This document shows positions 1 through 9,863 of a DNA stretch of 23,346 bases, one piece after another. Each line of letters starts with the position of its first letter. The stretch's first letter is position 1. The position numbers and the translations under genes were made by a program. Origin of the DNA: Pleurotus djamor (lineage: Eukaryota; Basidiomycota; Agaricomycetes; Agaricales; Pleurotaceae); the NCBI GenBank assembly GCA_029747585.1, contig JAPEVF010000704.1, positions 1-23,346 of the forward strand, in the 5' to 3' direction. The notes under the pieces are model-generated. The model saw nothing but the letters and a program-made list of their open reading frames with translations, was not told the origin of the DNA and made no database searches.

Positions 1-401
1 ATATCACCTTCCGCTTACGGCCAGCTATGCAAATCAGGCTTCGATGGTCGCTGCTTTATCTACTATCTAGGTTCCTTTGGATCATCCGACGATTCCCATG
101 GCTTAGGAATCCGGCCGATGAGACCATTCTTCTCGATTTGGGGGTATCCCCCATGACTAGTCCCACCGTCCACGGACTTCCTCGTGCTCCCTTTCCTATT
201 CCAAGAGTCAATGACATGCACCTCATGCCGATTGTGCGCTTAGGTCTGCCGTTTACCCCCTTTCCGCGTTTAGCTCTGGAATGGAGAGTGCTGCATCAAG
301 CACTGCCCACCCCTACGTCTTCTTTTCTAGCNTTTTTTTCTCATGGCAATATTCGGTTGACATCGACAAATACTGCGGCGACCCTCAATACGTCTTTGAA
401 G
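1..401. repeat. Left copy of a ~400-bp near-identical direct repeat
   Basis: This sequence recurs in the same orientation at 11877-12276. Compared by eye, the only difference seen is a single N at 332, which has no counterpart in the other copy. Similarity ends abruptly after the shared bases TCTTTGAAG at 401. The left end is cut by the window edge, so the true unit may be longer. An open frame runs through most of it on the plus strand (27-488 here) but matches no family I recognise. The minus strand near the right end reads as the tail of an F-box/LRR-like protein only in the other copy. No terminal inverted repeats, TG...CA ends or target-site duplication are visible. A GGGGG-TAT-CCCCC hairpin lies inside at about 139-151. 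Confidence 0.93.
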
Positions 402-3400
402 TTCTCTGAATACCTATTCAGAACTCTCCAGGCTGGTCCTCTCATGACAATCTTGGTTAAGTCTGTTCCTACTGCGCTGCTTTGCTGAACTCAGCTTTGT
501 GGCGGCTTGACACATCGCGCTTCGAGTCCAAAACCTGGATGGTGGTTGAGGGAGTACATCCCATGGTGGAGTGGAGGAGGCAGGGAGGGGAGGCTTCAAG
601 CATGGCGTAGCAGACTGTCTCAATGAGGTTGAGTGCATACCCTTCGTGGATCATGTCGTGATTCAATATTTCTTGACATTTCGTAATTCGCAGCAACCAT
701 TGAGTTTACTTCTTAGAACTTTCGGAGAACTCCGTCGATCGTTTGTGCCTCTCATGAAGCGGCGACAAATTTTATACTTCGTTGTGTATGGTAATGAAAC
801 TTCTATTTTGATCTATCCTTCTCAAGAGTCGCAGCTCGCGTACCTTGGAATCAGCGCTGACAAGCGAGTCATTCCAGCATCGGCCAGCCATATCGCGACC
901 CTGACGCAAACAGCCCCAAGATGCTACGCACTGACTTCCTTGCTTGATCCACCAGTCTAGAATGACAACGCGGTGCCTAGAATGACGGTCCGAATACGAC
1001 TTGCGTCAGCGACCGAGATCAAGGACTTAGTCAATGACGCTTGAAACTGTCTATGATAGTTTTGTACTGCATACGCATTCGGACGGACTTGCTGCCTCCT
1101 CGTATCATTTGGGTGGAATAAATCGTATCTTCATATTGTGGAGGATATCTCAAGTTCAGAACATTTCGAAGGAGACGGACGTAACGACGTACGAAGAAGG
1201 GCCCACCCCAGCTAGGGGCTCATAGGAGAAAGAGGAACTTCGACGCAATTCACCAGCTGCTCCAACCTGCGTCCCAATATTCGAGACTCCTGATACAGCG
1301 ACGCCTTCAAAGCACCTGGTACATGCTATATGAGATCAATGAGCTTCTATATATCTGCATCCTTGCCCGCAGACAAAGTGTCTCAGCGGATCGCGCACAG
1401 GCCTAAACAAGATGACAAGCGGAAGCACCAGCTAGCATCAGAAGCTCAAGGGTAGAATCTTGGGAATATCAGCGGTGTAAAGGAAGGCGGCTAGTCGTGA
1501 AGGACGTCGGGGATTGTCTTGGACAAAGTACATTGTGAGTTAACTCTGTCACGATGCTCGAATTTGTTTCGAGTTTGATGCAGAATGAACCGGGCATCAA
1601 CCACACGATTGTCACAGCTCGAGCTCGAGTCAAAGCTACGTCGTCAAAGTGGAGCAAGTATCGAGGAGGTAATCCTCTCGTTGAGTGTCAAGAAGGTGGA
1701 GTAGAGAGAGCGACGGACTTGGTGAACACGCGAAGATAACAACACCTCCACAACACTATTAAATTTCTTGAAACCAGTAGGATCAATAGAACATGGCAGA
1801 CAATTCAACTACGGTGTACAATTCATTGCTACTGATTATGGTTACAAAATTCAATCTGATCTTCAACTCGTCTATGAAGTCAATATTCACGCATCGCAGT
1901 TTTCGCCAAGACATCAAACCTTGATATGTCCATCCTCAATAATGAGAGCTTCAACATTTGTTTTACATGTCTCCCACTATGGGAGGAAGTGAGCCGTATG
2001 GAATTGACACAAGTACGTACATGACTAAATACATTTGGGGATAAAACGAGACGGGGAAGGAGAAGCGGCGGTCACCGGTCATGGAGGAGGATCGGGGACG
2101 AGTCAACGTTGTTTAGTCCGTTCCTGAGTCTATACCAAAAGTAAGGCGTGTATATCAATTACGGAAGACAACATAAGTGGACATCGGAGCACGGAAATGG
2201 GAGATACGTTGGGGAAAAGAGGGGAATATGGTATCAAGGAACGGAGAAGAGAAGACCAGAAGAAAAAAGAAAAGTGAAGGAAGAAGGAAGAAGTTCTTTT
2301 TTCCGCGGCGATGATGTTCACACGTTGCCAGTCAACAGCTTCATGAGACAGGTAAAAGGAGTGCCACATTCCATATTGGTACTATGACAAGAGAAGCAGC
2401 TTCGGCAGCGCACTAGACGCTACGCAAAGCGGTACGATCAGGGCCGTTATTGAAGCAAGCCCGACTGCGCTAGGGCTATGTTGAGGGTGCGTCGGCTAGA
2501 GTACGAAGGCTTGTATTGGCCTGCGCATTGTACATGTAGATTTGTCCTGTCATGGTCGCGGTGTTTGTTCAGTCCTACCAAACCGATTAGACTCCAAATA
2601 ACATATACGAAGGTTAATAAACGGAGAACATACCTGTATACAAGGCTATTGGCTGACTCTGGCCGGTGGGGAGGCGTCTGACAAGGCCGGGGCCAGGACG
2701 GTACAGAAGGGCGCGTCAAGTTGACCCAAGCAGCCCACAGAATTCAAAGAGAGTTCGAGTTCGTAGAGACAGTGTCACAGTTGCGAACAGAAGGAAGCAG
2801 CCAGCAAGATGGTGGACAGACTCTTGAGGGGAGATCGAAAGCCGCGGCGGGAGTTGCAAACAAGTAGCCAAAGCAGAGGAACGGGTTTACCAGCGACCAG
2901 GACTAACGCAGGGACGGGTGACGAGCACAAGCTAGTAGGGCAAGGAGTAGATTGAAAGTAGGAAGTGAGAGGAAATGTATGATGATGAGGAGAGGAACTT
3001 GACCGTCGAGGTTGGAAAATTCAACTCAAGTCAAATTTAAACTCCGATCATTTTGACATTCTTCTCTTTGGACGACAACGACGACTTGTCCAGCTTGTCA
3101 AATGATGGAATTTCATCAATGCACTGCGTGCTCCCTCGAGCTAGTTATCTCTTCCTACCAGACTCGATGGAATTAAACGACTGCACGCCGATACGTCTGT
3201 CAAAATTTCGGAATTATCTATGTTTAGAAATATGCTGATGTTGTCCCCCCAGCAAGCACCTTTGCATTGCCCTTTGTGTCGCTGTCTACTACGAACCTCC
3301 GTGGCGCGTGAAACTGTCTGGATCCAAAGATTCTCGGTTTGAACTGCCTCAAAGGCTCAGATCTACATGGGTAGATGACCGTGTTCCCTCATACGCTGTC

Positions 3401-3700
3401 CCCTCCAAATTCATACCCATCAATACCCCATCATGCTATTCATGGCTCTCCGTAGTCCTAAGCGACAGAAGCATGCCACTGCCTCTACCGAATTCCCGTG
3501 CATCATGTTGAGAAGCCAGTAACCAGTTCCTAGCTGCGCAACAATCACTTCCACATATGATACTTACGAGAGGCAAGCGGTTGATAGTGCTCAGAAGCGA
3601 GAGAAGCACCAGGAACCGTTTCGCACCCATCCAAGTATGTCGGCTCCCTTTCCAAATTCGAAAATCCATAACTTATACTAATAAATGATTATTTTCTCCT
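402..3700. other. Long stretch without a recognisable gene
   Basis: About 3.3 kb in which open frames are short (up to 129 codons, at 571-960 plus) and match no family I recognise. Splice-signal chains like those seen elsewhere in the window are sparse here. A purine-rich stretch lies at about 2180-2310. No reverse transcriptase, integrase or transposase motif was seen in any frame that I read. It could be old transposon debris, promoter or intergenic DNA, or lineage-specific short genes; the sequence does not decide. Confidence 0.5.
3484..3632 (-). other. Possible signal-peptide exon of a small secreted protein (weak)
   Basis: On the minus strand a frame starting near 3632 reads MGAKRFLVLLSLLSTINRL: a basic residue followed by a hydrophobic core, as in a secretion signal. 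It is followed about 60 nt later by a GTAAGTATC donor (near 3567). No downstream exon that I could join gives a recognisable product. It lies divergent to the TATA box at 3728, so a shared promoter region is possible. This may be chance, since the hydrophobic stretch is short. Confidence 0.2.
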
Positions 3701-3727
3701 TCAAAGCAGCGACAAACAACGCAGAGG

Positions 3728-3735
3728 TATATAAG
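3728..3735 (+). promoter_or_regulatory. TATA box (TATATAAG)
   Basis: A strong TATATAAG lies about 210 bp upstream of the first donor site of the plus-strand spliced unit that follows. It sits in the near-palindromic context AGAGG...CCTCT. The pyrimidine-rich sequence 25-45 bp downstream (CCGTCTCTCAGTTCACG) is a plausible start region. Confidence 0.55.
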
Positions 3736-3754
3736 CCTCTGAACAGCTACCCGT

Positions 3755-5840
3755 CTCTCAGTTCACGTCCACCATCTACCCCAAAATTATGCTGTGCCAA
3801 CTGACCAACTCTCATCGTCGCCTCCCTCGCGTTACCTCCCGCTACGACGTTCTCTGGCTTCGTGCCACGCACCAAGCTTCAAGGCGTGTAAATCGCCTTT
3901 GACAAGGGCTCCCTCCGACGGTTTGACATATCTCCTACTTGGTAAGTTTCTTGAGACAATTCTTCATCTTCTCATGCTCATGCCTAATGATTCCAATCAT
4001 TTTCTAGGTTACGCATGCTTGCTCGCCGCCTACACACGGCGACTACACTTCGTTGACTACGATCTTCATATCAGGTGAGTATGCTCAAACTTATCTTTCT
4101 AATTCTGACGGTAATCCTTCATCAGTTCTTGGTCGTCTCGCGTTCGGGACCTTGGAACATGCGCCGATGCATTTGTGAGTGCACATTTTCAATCTTCTAT
4201 TATCTTTACTGATAATAACGGCATCTAGAACCATTTTTACCCGAGAAAATTGACTTGGAGGTGTAAATTACACCGTTTCATGTTCAAACTGCCGCCTTGT
4301 AAGTACTTATACCCCTCTAATCGTAGAACAAAGCCTGATCGTTCGTTTTAGATGCTGTCCATGCGATGACTAGCCACCCACCTCCACGGAAACTCAGGAT
4401 CCCTGTCCTGCTGGTACGTAAGCATGATCTANCCCCTTGAATACTTCCCAATAACTGATCATCTCTACCTGTAGCTTCCGCAAGCCTTGATCCTGAGGCA
4501 GAGTCTCAGGGTGGATTGCCGCCCATCCATGTTTCGCCCATCCATCACAACGTACCCATGGACCTTTGCTTATTGGGCGAGTCAAACACTAGTCCTTGGC
4601 TCGCATCATCGACACCATTGTCGTTGAAACGGGGACACTCACCCCTCTTTTCTGGGTTGATTGTTCTTTGTTACACAAAGCGTCAACGACGACATCGGTG
4701 AGCAAGTGACCGAAGACCTATCTGCCTTTTCGACCGCGATATCGAGCACAACTCTCGGCTTTGGTTCCCACCTCCACCTCCCTTCTCGACCGCGCCACCA
4801 GCCATTCATTTTTCCCGTTGATTCATCCGAACGAATGGTTGCTTGCTCACGGCAGCGTCTTGAACGCTCCGCAGTCCATTGTCAACACTGGTTTCGCCCT
4901 TATTAGGATTGCCGAGTACTCCGCTTCCCTTCTCGACCGCGCCACCAACCACCTCATCTTTCAGCACCACTCCCTCAACTCGCCTCTCGTCGTGATTCTG
5001 ACCGCCGCTTGCGATCAGTTTTGACAATCTTAACACGATCCTCCCACCGCCACTTCCAGAGGCCGAGGATATCTACATCACGGTATCCCCCTTCTTGACG
5101 GCACCATCAATTCGACCTTGCTATACACGATTTTCTCCAATACGCCAACAATCTATACCAGGGTTCGCCTCCCTTACTCTTCTCGACCGCGCCACCAACC
5201 ACCTCTCCCTCTCATCAACTCACCTGTTGTCACAACTCTAACTCCATCTACGTTCACTCCTCCCGCCGTGTCTTTCAGAGACATGCCATTCCCACATCAC
5301 AGCATCCCTACTTGACCACGCCATCAACTCGAGCTTGCTGCCCACGATCTTCGAATGCGCTGACAATCGTTAATTCCTCTTCTCGATCGCGCCACCAACC
5401 ACCTCATCATCCTCCCCTCATATCTTGCCGCTGCAGAATCCTCTCAACGCCAAACGGGTCCCTCACCCTGTCACCGTCGTCTGTCCATCGCAAGACGACG
5501 AATTTAACCTGAAAGGATGTCTCGAAGCTGTGGTTTCCAGCGGAACGGCACCTTCCACGCATCGCCAACCCTTGTCTTATGGTTTCGGGCAAATTGGACC
5601 CGATTGCAGCCATGCTCTGTGTGGACGTCTGGATCAACTTATCTACATTCCTCTCCCCGACGAGCCTTCTCGTGTGGGCCTTCATAGCCCTCGCAAACCC
5701 CAGGGTAAGTACTTGTTCCCCTTCAATTCCTCACGCATCACCACTGACATATTATTCTACAGAATGCCTTGCCACTTTGTTACCCTACGCAGCCGTAGCC
5801 GTACTCGTAGTCAGTAGTCTTACCTTGTCCGCGTAGATAG
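3755..5840 (+). pseudogene. Spliced plus-strand unit; degenerate multi-TM (DUF6534-like?) gene or non-coding transcript
   Basis: Six well-formed introns follow the TATA box: 3942-4007, 4075-4125, 4175-4228, 4299-4351, 4414-4474 and 5705-5762. Each is 51-66 nt with a GT donor, a branch-like motif and an AG acceptor. One frame stays open and phase-consistent through the first five introns for more than 130 codons, ending near 4660, but it has no ATG in the first exon. Another frame around 4600-4680 reads RIIDTIVVETGTLTPLFW, which resembles the conserved segment of DUF6534-type seven-TM proteins of mushrooms, but an in-frame TAG lies just before it. A hydrophobic tail (LLPYAAVAVLVV) follows the last intron. 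I read this as a decayed membrane-protein gene, though a spliced non-coding RNA is also possible. Confidence 0.35.
4782..5397 (+). repeat. Four spaced copies of CTTCTCGACCGCGCCACCA
   Basis: Exact or one-mismatch copies lie at 4782-4800, 4929-4947, 5179-5197 and 5379-5397. The last three continue with ACCACCTC. Spacings are 147, 250 and 200 bp. Weaker relatives (CTTCTTGACGGCACCATCAA at 5091; a CTTGACCACGCCATCAA form near 5310) lie between them. The copies fall in different reading frames, so the conservation is at the DNA level and not of one protein motif. They lie in the long exon of the spliced unit. Confidence 0.75.
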
Positions 5841-5849
5841 CAATATACA

Positions 5850-5886
5850 CCAGCGGAAAGAGAGGGGAGACCCTTTTTTCCGCTGG
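5850..5886. other. Hairpin, 10-bp perfect stem
   Basis: CCAGCGGAAA (5850-5859) pairs perfectly with TTTCCGCTGG (5877-5886) across a 17-nt purine-rich loop. It lies just after the hydrophobic tail of the preceding unit and before the orphan GH27 exon. It could be part of a 3' end signal or a small inverted-repeat remnant. Confidence 0.5.
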
Positions 5887-6093
5887 CTACAGCCTACCTT
5901 CGGGAGGGGAAACCCTGTCAGTCTGAGGTGTTGGAATGCATGGACTTGGGATCNTTTTTTCACCCAACTAGCCAATCACAGCGAGCCGCTACTTGCCGCT
6001 GCTCACTTAGGAGCTTCTCCTTGAGGGTAAGCGCTAACTTCGTTCTAAGTTTGTCATCCCATTGTTTCAATCGCGGTAACTCCTGTGACTTAG

Positions 6094-6288
6094 GATCTCT
6101 GGGCCCACACAGACAACGGAACCGCGGTTCGAAACGTCACCGTCAAAGGTGTCCCAGCTCATGGTGTTGTGGCACTCTTGCTGAGGGACGCCGGGGATGA
6201 GCCTGAAGGCACGCAACCACCTTGCGCCCAACCTGACTGGTGCATCGACAAAAATGGTACCTTGATAGAACCACGAAACGAACTCTGA
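6094..6288 (+). pseudogene. Orphan C-terminal exon of a GH27 alpha-galactosidase
   Basis: After an acceptor at 6093 the frame reads DLWAHTDNGTAVRNVTVKG, then PAHGVVALLLRDAGDEP, and ends ...PPCAQPDWCIDKNG..., with TGA at 6286-6288 (65 codons). This matches the C-terminal beta-sandwich end of fungal GH27 alpha-galactosidases, where a D/NLW segment and a conserved HGVV/HGVA segment close the protein. I searched the 2.3 kb upstream for the catalytic-domain signatures (GWNSW, the DD of the substrate pocket, KYDNC) and found none. The exon therefore appears separated from its gene. A donor-like site at 6027 precedes it, but the sequence before that does not resemble GH27. It is most likely a gene remnant. 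Confidence 0.6.
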
Positions 6289-6584
6289 ATCGGGGTTTGT
6301 GCGTTTAGCCCGAGGATGTGGTTAGATATTCTATCTTAATGATCAACCGTTTCNAAAAATTGTTCCTTGGCCTCTAGATTCTCATTTGCAAGCCAAGGAA
6401 CGACCCAGTCTCTTTGAGTCTTCGTTTTCGGGATTTGACCTCAAACACATCTTCGGCGAGTCACCCAAAACCCGATCTTTGAAATTTCCCCTCCATTTCT
6501 TGTTCTTGCTTCGTGCGAAGCCATACACCTGCGATCCGAGTATCTAGGTACGTATCCATTCCAGCATATCTAATTCTGATAGGT
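6289..6584. other. Gap between convergent units
   Basis: No coding signal was recognised. It contains an N at 6354. A plus-strand GTACGT donor at 6548 pairs with a CTAATCATCAG acceptor ending at 6594, which would put a last intron of the plus-strand unit across the stop codon of the convergent HNH gene. Confidence 0.4.
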
Positions 6585-7797
6585 CTAATCATCAGTCAAT
6601 TCTTCGTTGACTTCTAATTCAATTTCATCAATGATCTCGAATCCTTCACAGAGAAGGAAATCGACCAATTGCGCGGCGCCGGAAAGATGGGCAACCTTCG
6701 CACATGCAGCGTGTAATGCGAGAAGGGTCGGCGACAGCAGAGGGAGCGTAGTGGTTGTTGTCAATCTAACTTTGGGCTGTCGATAAGCCAGAAAGGTTTG
6801 TGTACATAGTTTCAATATGGTACACGTTCGCCTCACTCTACAAAACCGATGAGTGGAGTGGTTAGCTGAAGCAGGAGCATCGCGAAATCTTACAGTTTGC
6901 TCGAACCATAGGTCAAGGGAATTGAACAGATGGTATGGGTCATATTGCAGCGTCATGATGTTGTGTAGTGAATTCACATCCATCGCCTCAGTACCAGTAG
7001 CGTCCTGAATAAAGGTCCGCATGATTTCTTTGACAATTTGCGGATAATCCGACTACGGAAAACGCGTTTCAGTGAACTGACAAACACGAGTGGAAGGTTG
7101 ACAAACGGCGGAGGTTGCGTCCAGTGAGGGGTCCAGCGAACCAATCGTTGCCTTTGGAATTATGAAGGCACACATGGTCTCCACCGGTCTAAATAAGACA
7201 TCTTCGGGATACGTTGGGGCGGAAAGGTCGAACCTTCCTGTCAAAATGCACCTGTTACGGTCGCGGCGGAGGGCCTGCAAGCGGGATAGGTAAGATAGGG
7301 GGCACTCAAGTCATTGGACTTTGTACTTTTTGTTTCGTCTCTGAGGGACTTGGCATCGATGTCACCAGGTTGTCAGCATCGTTGTCACTGTCTGTGTCTT
7401 CACTCGCGATACTGCTTGATTGCTGACTAGTCCTGACTGTAGACTTGATAAGAATCCAGCCATATTTATGAGAGGGGCATCCAGACTACTCACAATTGAG
7501 GACGAAGAAACGGATGATGGTGTCTCCTAAACGATTCAAAGTGTCGACATTTGGGGTCTCGTTGATAGCTTTCACAAATTTGTCCTGTGCTCCGACTGAA
7601 GGAATATTTATGAGAAGATACCCCAGCATCCTTGCACGGACGACTTGTGTGGGTGAATCTGTTTGTTCTCCTGCTTCCTCGAGTTCTTTACAAGCACGGT
7701 AGGCAGCGACAAATGGAGGGTCGCAAACATAGCTCATTTTCCCCTCATTGAACAAGGGAAGTTGAGTAGAATTGGGTGGAAGTTCGAATGGGACCAT
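6585..7797 (-). CDS. HNH_2-family nuclease-like protein, probably degenerate
   Basis: My model starts at ATG 7797 and joins 7797-7494, 7436-7327, 7274-7107, 7052-6894, 6837-6826 and 6776-6585, giving about 314 aa. The central part carries ALRRDRNRCILTG, the R-D-x-x-R-C-x-x-T-G signature of the HNH_2-type proteins common in Agaricomycetes. Next comes NIMTLQYDPYHLF, which holds the downstream H of the family. The C-terminus, LPLLSPTLLALHAACAKVAH, is also typical. The usual A-H-I-I-P histidine is replaced by Phe (AFIIP), so metal-binding or catalytic competence is doubtful. The 6837-6776 part is uncertain: reading on gives the family-like EANVYHIETMY and then a TAG, so either a 49-nt intron (6825-6777) or a one-base frameshift lies there. 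No cellular role can be assigned from sequence. Confidence 0.68.
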
Positions 7798-8812
7798 TCG
7801 TTTACAACTAAGGTTAGGCTTCCAACGTTCAGTGATTCAGAGATAGGGGCGACTAGATAGGAGTAATTTCTGGGCGCTTTATCAGCGCTCTATTCCACCC
7901 TTGTTCCTTTCTGGGATTGATTCCAGACATGCTCATTGGCTTCGTGTTGCTATAGAACATTCACAACTTTCAGCTACGTACAGGCGGCGAGTATCCCTTG
8001 TTCCTTTCTGTTCCTCGCTTCTCCCATCCTACCTCAGCCTGTTTCCTCGAGCATTCGTCGCGCATTTATGGACTCCCCTTCCCATTCCATGTCCATACTT
8101 GCCCCACCATCCCACCATTCGCCCTGTCCCTTCTCGTGTTCGCGTCCCAGCCTAGCCGTAGCCATCTCCCTTGTGTCTCCATCCTTGTGTCAGCCCCAGC
8201 GCATATTCCTGCTCAAAAGCTGTGAAACGCGTGAGTAACGTCTGCGAGAAACTTCCCTGAACGCCATAACTCACCTGCTTGCACGAGTAAACATGAACCT
8301 CGTCCCTCCTCCAACTCCCTCTGTTCCCTTGCCTGTGTCTGTTCCCTCGCCTGCGCCTGTCCCCTCACCTGTGCCCGTCCCCTTGCCCGCACCCGCATTG
8401 CAAGCATGCCCTCCCCTCCCGTCTCCGTACTCTTCCCCTCCGAGAGTCAAATACCATGTCCCGTCGCGTATCCCGTGTCGTAACCACAAAATAGCCATGC
8501 ATCTTCTTCATTCGCACCAAAAACTGAACCAAATAAAAAAGTTCATTTTCATGTCTACCTACACATGCCTGTCGAAAACGCATTTGCCATTGAGAAAAAA
8601 AAATTATCGCGGAAAATACCAAAAAAATGATGCAAATCCGCCCGAAATCGTTAGTTCGCGTGACGATCACATCGTTTTGCTGTCGTAGAAGCCATAGCCG
8701 CCACGTGGAAGTCGAGGAATCGGAGGGAAAGTCCACAAAATACGAAAAACAAAGGACAAAGTCTGTGAGTTAGGATGCGATCAGAAGCNAAAAAATGAAA
8801 AAAAAAAATCAA
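7798..8812. other. Intergenic, Pro/Ser-rich short frames, no recognised gene
   Basis: Pyrimidine-rich plus-strand sequence gives several overlapping short proline/serine-rich frames. None begins with convincing context or matches a family. It includes the 18-nt tandem repeat at 8323-8394 and A-rich tracts near 8600 and 8790-8810, the latter next to an N. It may contain the promoter of the HNH gene. Confidence 0.45.
8323..8394 (+). repeat. Tandem repeat, 4 x 18 bp
   Basis: Four imperfect units begin with GTTCCC or GTCCCC at 8323, 8341, 8359 and 8377. In the plus-strand frame starting at 8293 each unit reads V-P-(L/S)-P-(V/A)-(S/P). The frame (131 codons) is otherwise unlike any known protein, so the repeat may be non-coding. 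Confidence 0.75.
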
Positions 8813-9445
8813 ACATACCTGGTCGACCCAATGACTACCAGCCTCAGGCTCGTCTCCTAGCTATTCCATCCCTATCCCAACATCGTCTTCATGCCCGCGA
8901 AATCCACGAGGATTGATGGAGGAAGTCAGTTCCAAAAGTTGATGGCAGAAATGCCAGATCGGAGGTCGGCGTCGCGTTGGAAATTTCGTAGTAAATTTGA
9001 GATCGAAGGCTATGGGTGACGTGGGAGCTTGGCAGGATGGACTGTGAGATCTGAGGAGGGAGGGAGGGGAAGGGAGGGAGGGGAAGGGAGGGAGGGNAAG
9101 GGAGGGAGTAGGGAAGGGAGACGAAAGAGGAGAGGAAAGAAAAGAAAAGAGGGTTAGCGCACATGTACCATCGAAATCGGATAACATACCTGGCTTGCCC
9201 CAATGACCTCCGAGCTCAGACTCGGACTCATCTCCTAGCCATACCATTCCCATCGCTATCCCAATATCGTCTTCATGCCCACGAAATCCACGAGGAATGA
9301 TGGAGGAGGTCGGTTCCAGAATCCAAAAGTTGATGGCAGAAATGCCAGATCGGAGGTTGGCCGTTGTGTCCGAAGTTTTCGTCGTTTCACTTAGGATCGA
9401 AGACTTTGGGTGGTGCGAGAGCTTGAGCGGATGGACTCTGAGGAG
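8813..9445. repeat. Diverged tandem duplication (~250 bp, offset 371 bp)
   Basis: The stretch from 8813 (ACATACCTGG...) to about 9060 is repeated from 9184 to about 9440. Shared blocks include ATCGTCTTCATGCCC, GAAATCCACGAGGA and AAAGTTGATGGCAGAAATG. On the minus strand both units read PRGFRGHEDD followed by a GTATGT donor in equivalent positions, as if an exon had been copied. The left unit carries TAG where the right one has TGG. A 297-codon minus frame (8861-9754) spans most of this but is low in complexity. The protein is unrecognised. Confidence 0.7.
9052..9118 (+). repeat. GGGA-rich microsatellite with an N
   Basis: Irregular repeats of GGGAGGGAGGGGAA occur here, about 14 bp per unit, with an N at 9097. 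Runs of three or four G on the plus strand could form G-quadruplexes. It closes the left unit of the tandem duplication. Confidence 0.8.
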
Positions 9446-9477
9446 GGATGAATGCGTTGGGAAGGGAGGGAGAGTGC

Positions 9478-9556
9478 GTGGATGAGTGGAGGGAGGGAGG
9501 GAGGATGGAGGGAGGATGGAGGGAGGGCGGATGGAGGGAGCGGCGGAAGGGAGGGT
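9478..9556 (+). repeat. GGGA/GGATGGA-rich microsatellite
   Basis: Repeats of GGAGGGAGGGAGGATGGA lie at the same relative place after the right unit of the tandem duplication as the tract at 9052-9118 does after the left. The duplication therefore probably included the tract, which has since diverged. Confidence 0.75.
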
Positions 9557-9863
9557 TAGCAGGCAATCCACAATGGAAACCGAAATCGAAATCGTTGTGT
9601 CGGGCTGCGAGAAACGAATGAAAGATGGAGAAAGAGATGAGAGAGGAACGATGAGGAGAGGAGAAGAAATGGGAGCGGTGGTGGTGGTCAGAGAGGAAGA
9701 AGAAATCAAAGTCGATCGGGCGTCTTCAGCGTCTCTTGACTTTTCTCCAACCAACGCTAACGGTACGCAATGCCAAGTTCGTCAATCATCACATCCAACA
9801 CTCATCATTATCACATTCTAGAAAAACGGACACGCATCGACTGAGGTCGGGTACTGAGGGGTA

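Noticed and set aside
980..1100. GNAT acetyltransferase N-terminus (MTVRIRLASATEIKDLV, then LETVYDSFVLH in the next frame)
   Set aside because: The start resembles fungal GNAT proteins, but the first frame stops after about 20 codons, the join needs a one-base shift, and nothing downstream carries the acetyl-CoA binding motif. Too weak to call.
4782..5397. CRISPR-like array from the repeated 19-mer
   Set aside because: Spacing is uneven (147/250/200 bp) and far too long, copies diverge, and the genome is eukaryotic.
8293..8688. Plus-strand 131-codon proline-rich protein
   Set aside because: The proline content comes from the 18-nt tandem repeat, and the rest has no family resemblance, signal peptide or splice support.
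8861..9754. 297-codon minus-strand frame as a real protein
   Set aside because: It is low-complexity Ser/Pro/Leu sequence made by the GGGA tracts and the tandem duplication, and contains an N. Only the short PRGFRGHEDD blocks look coding.
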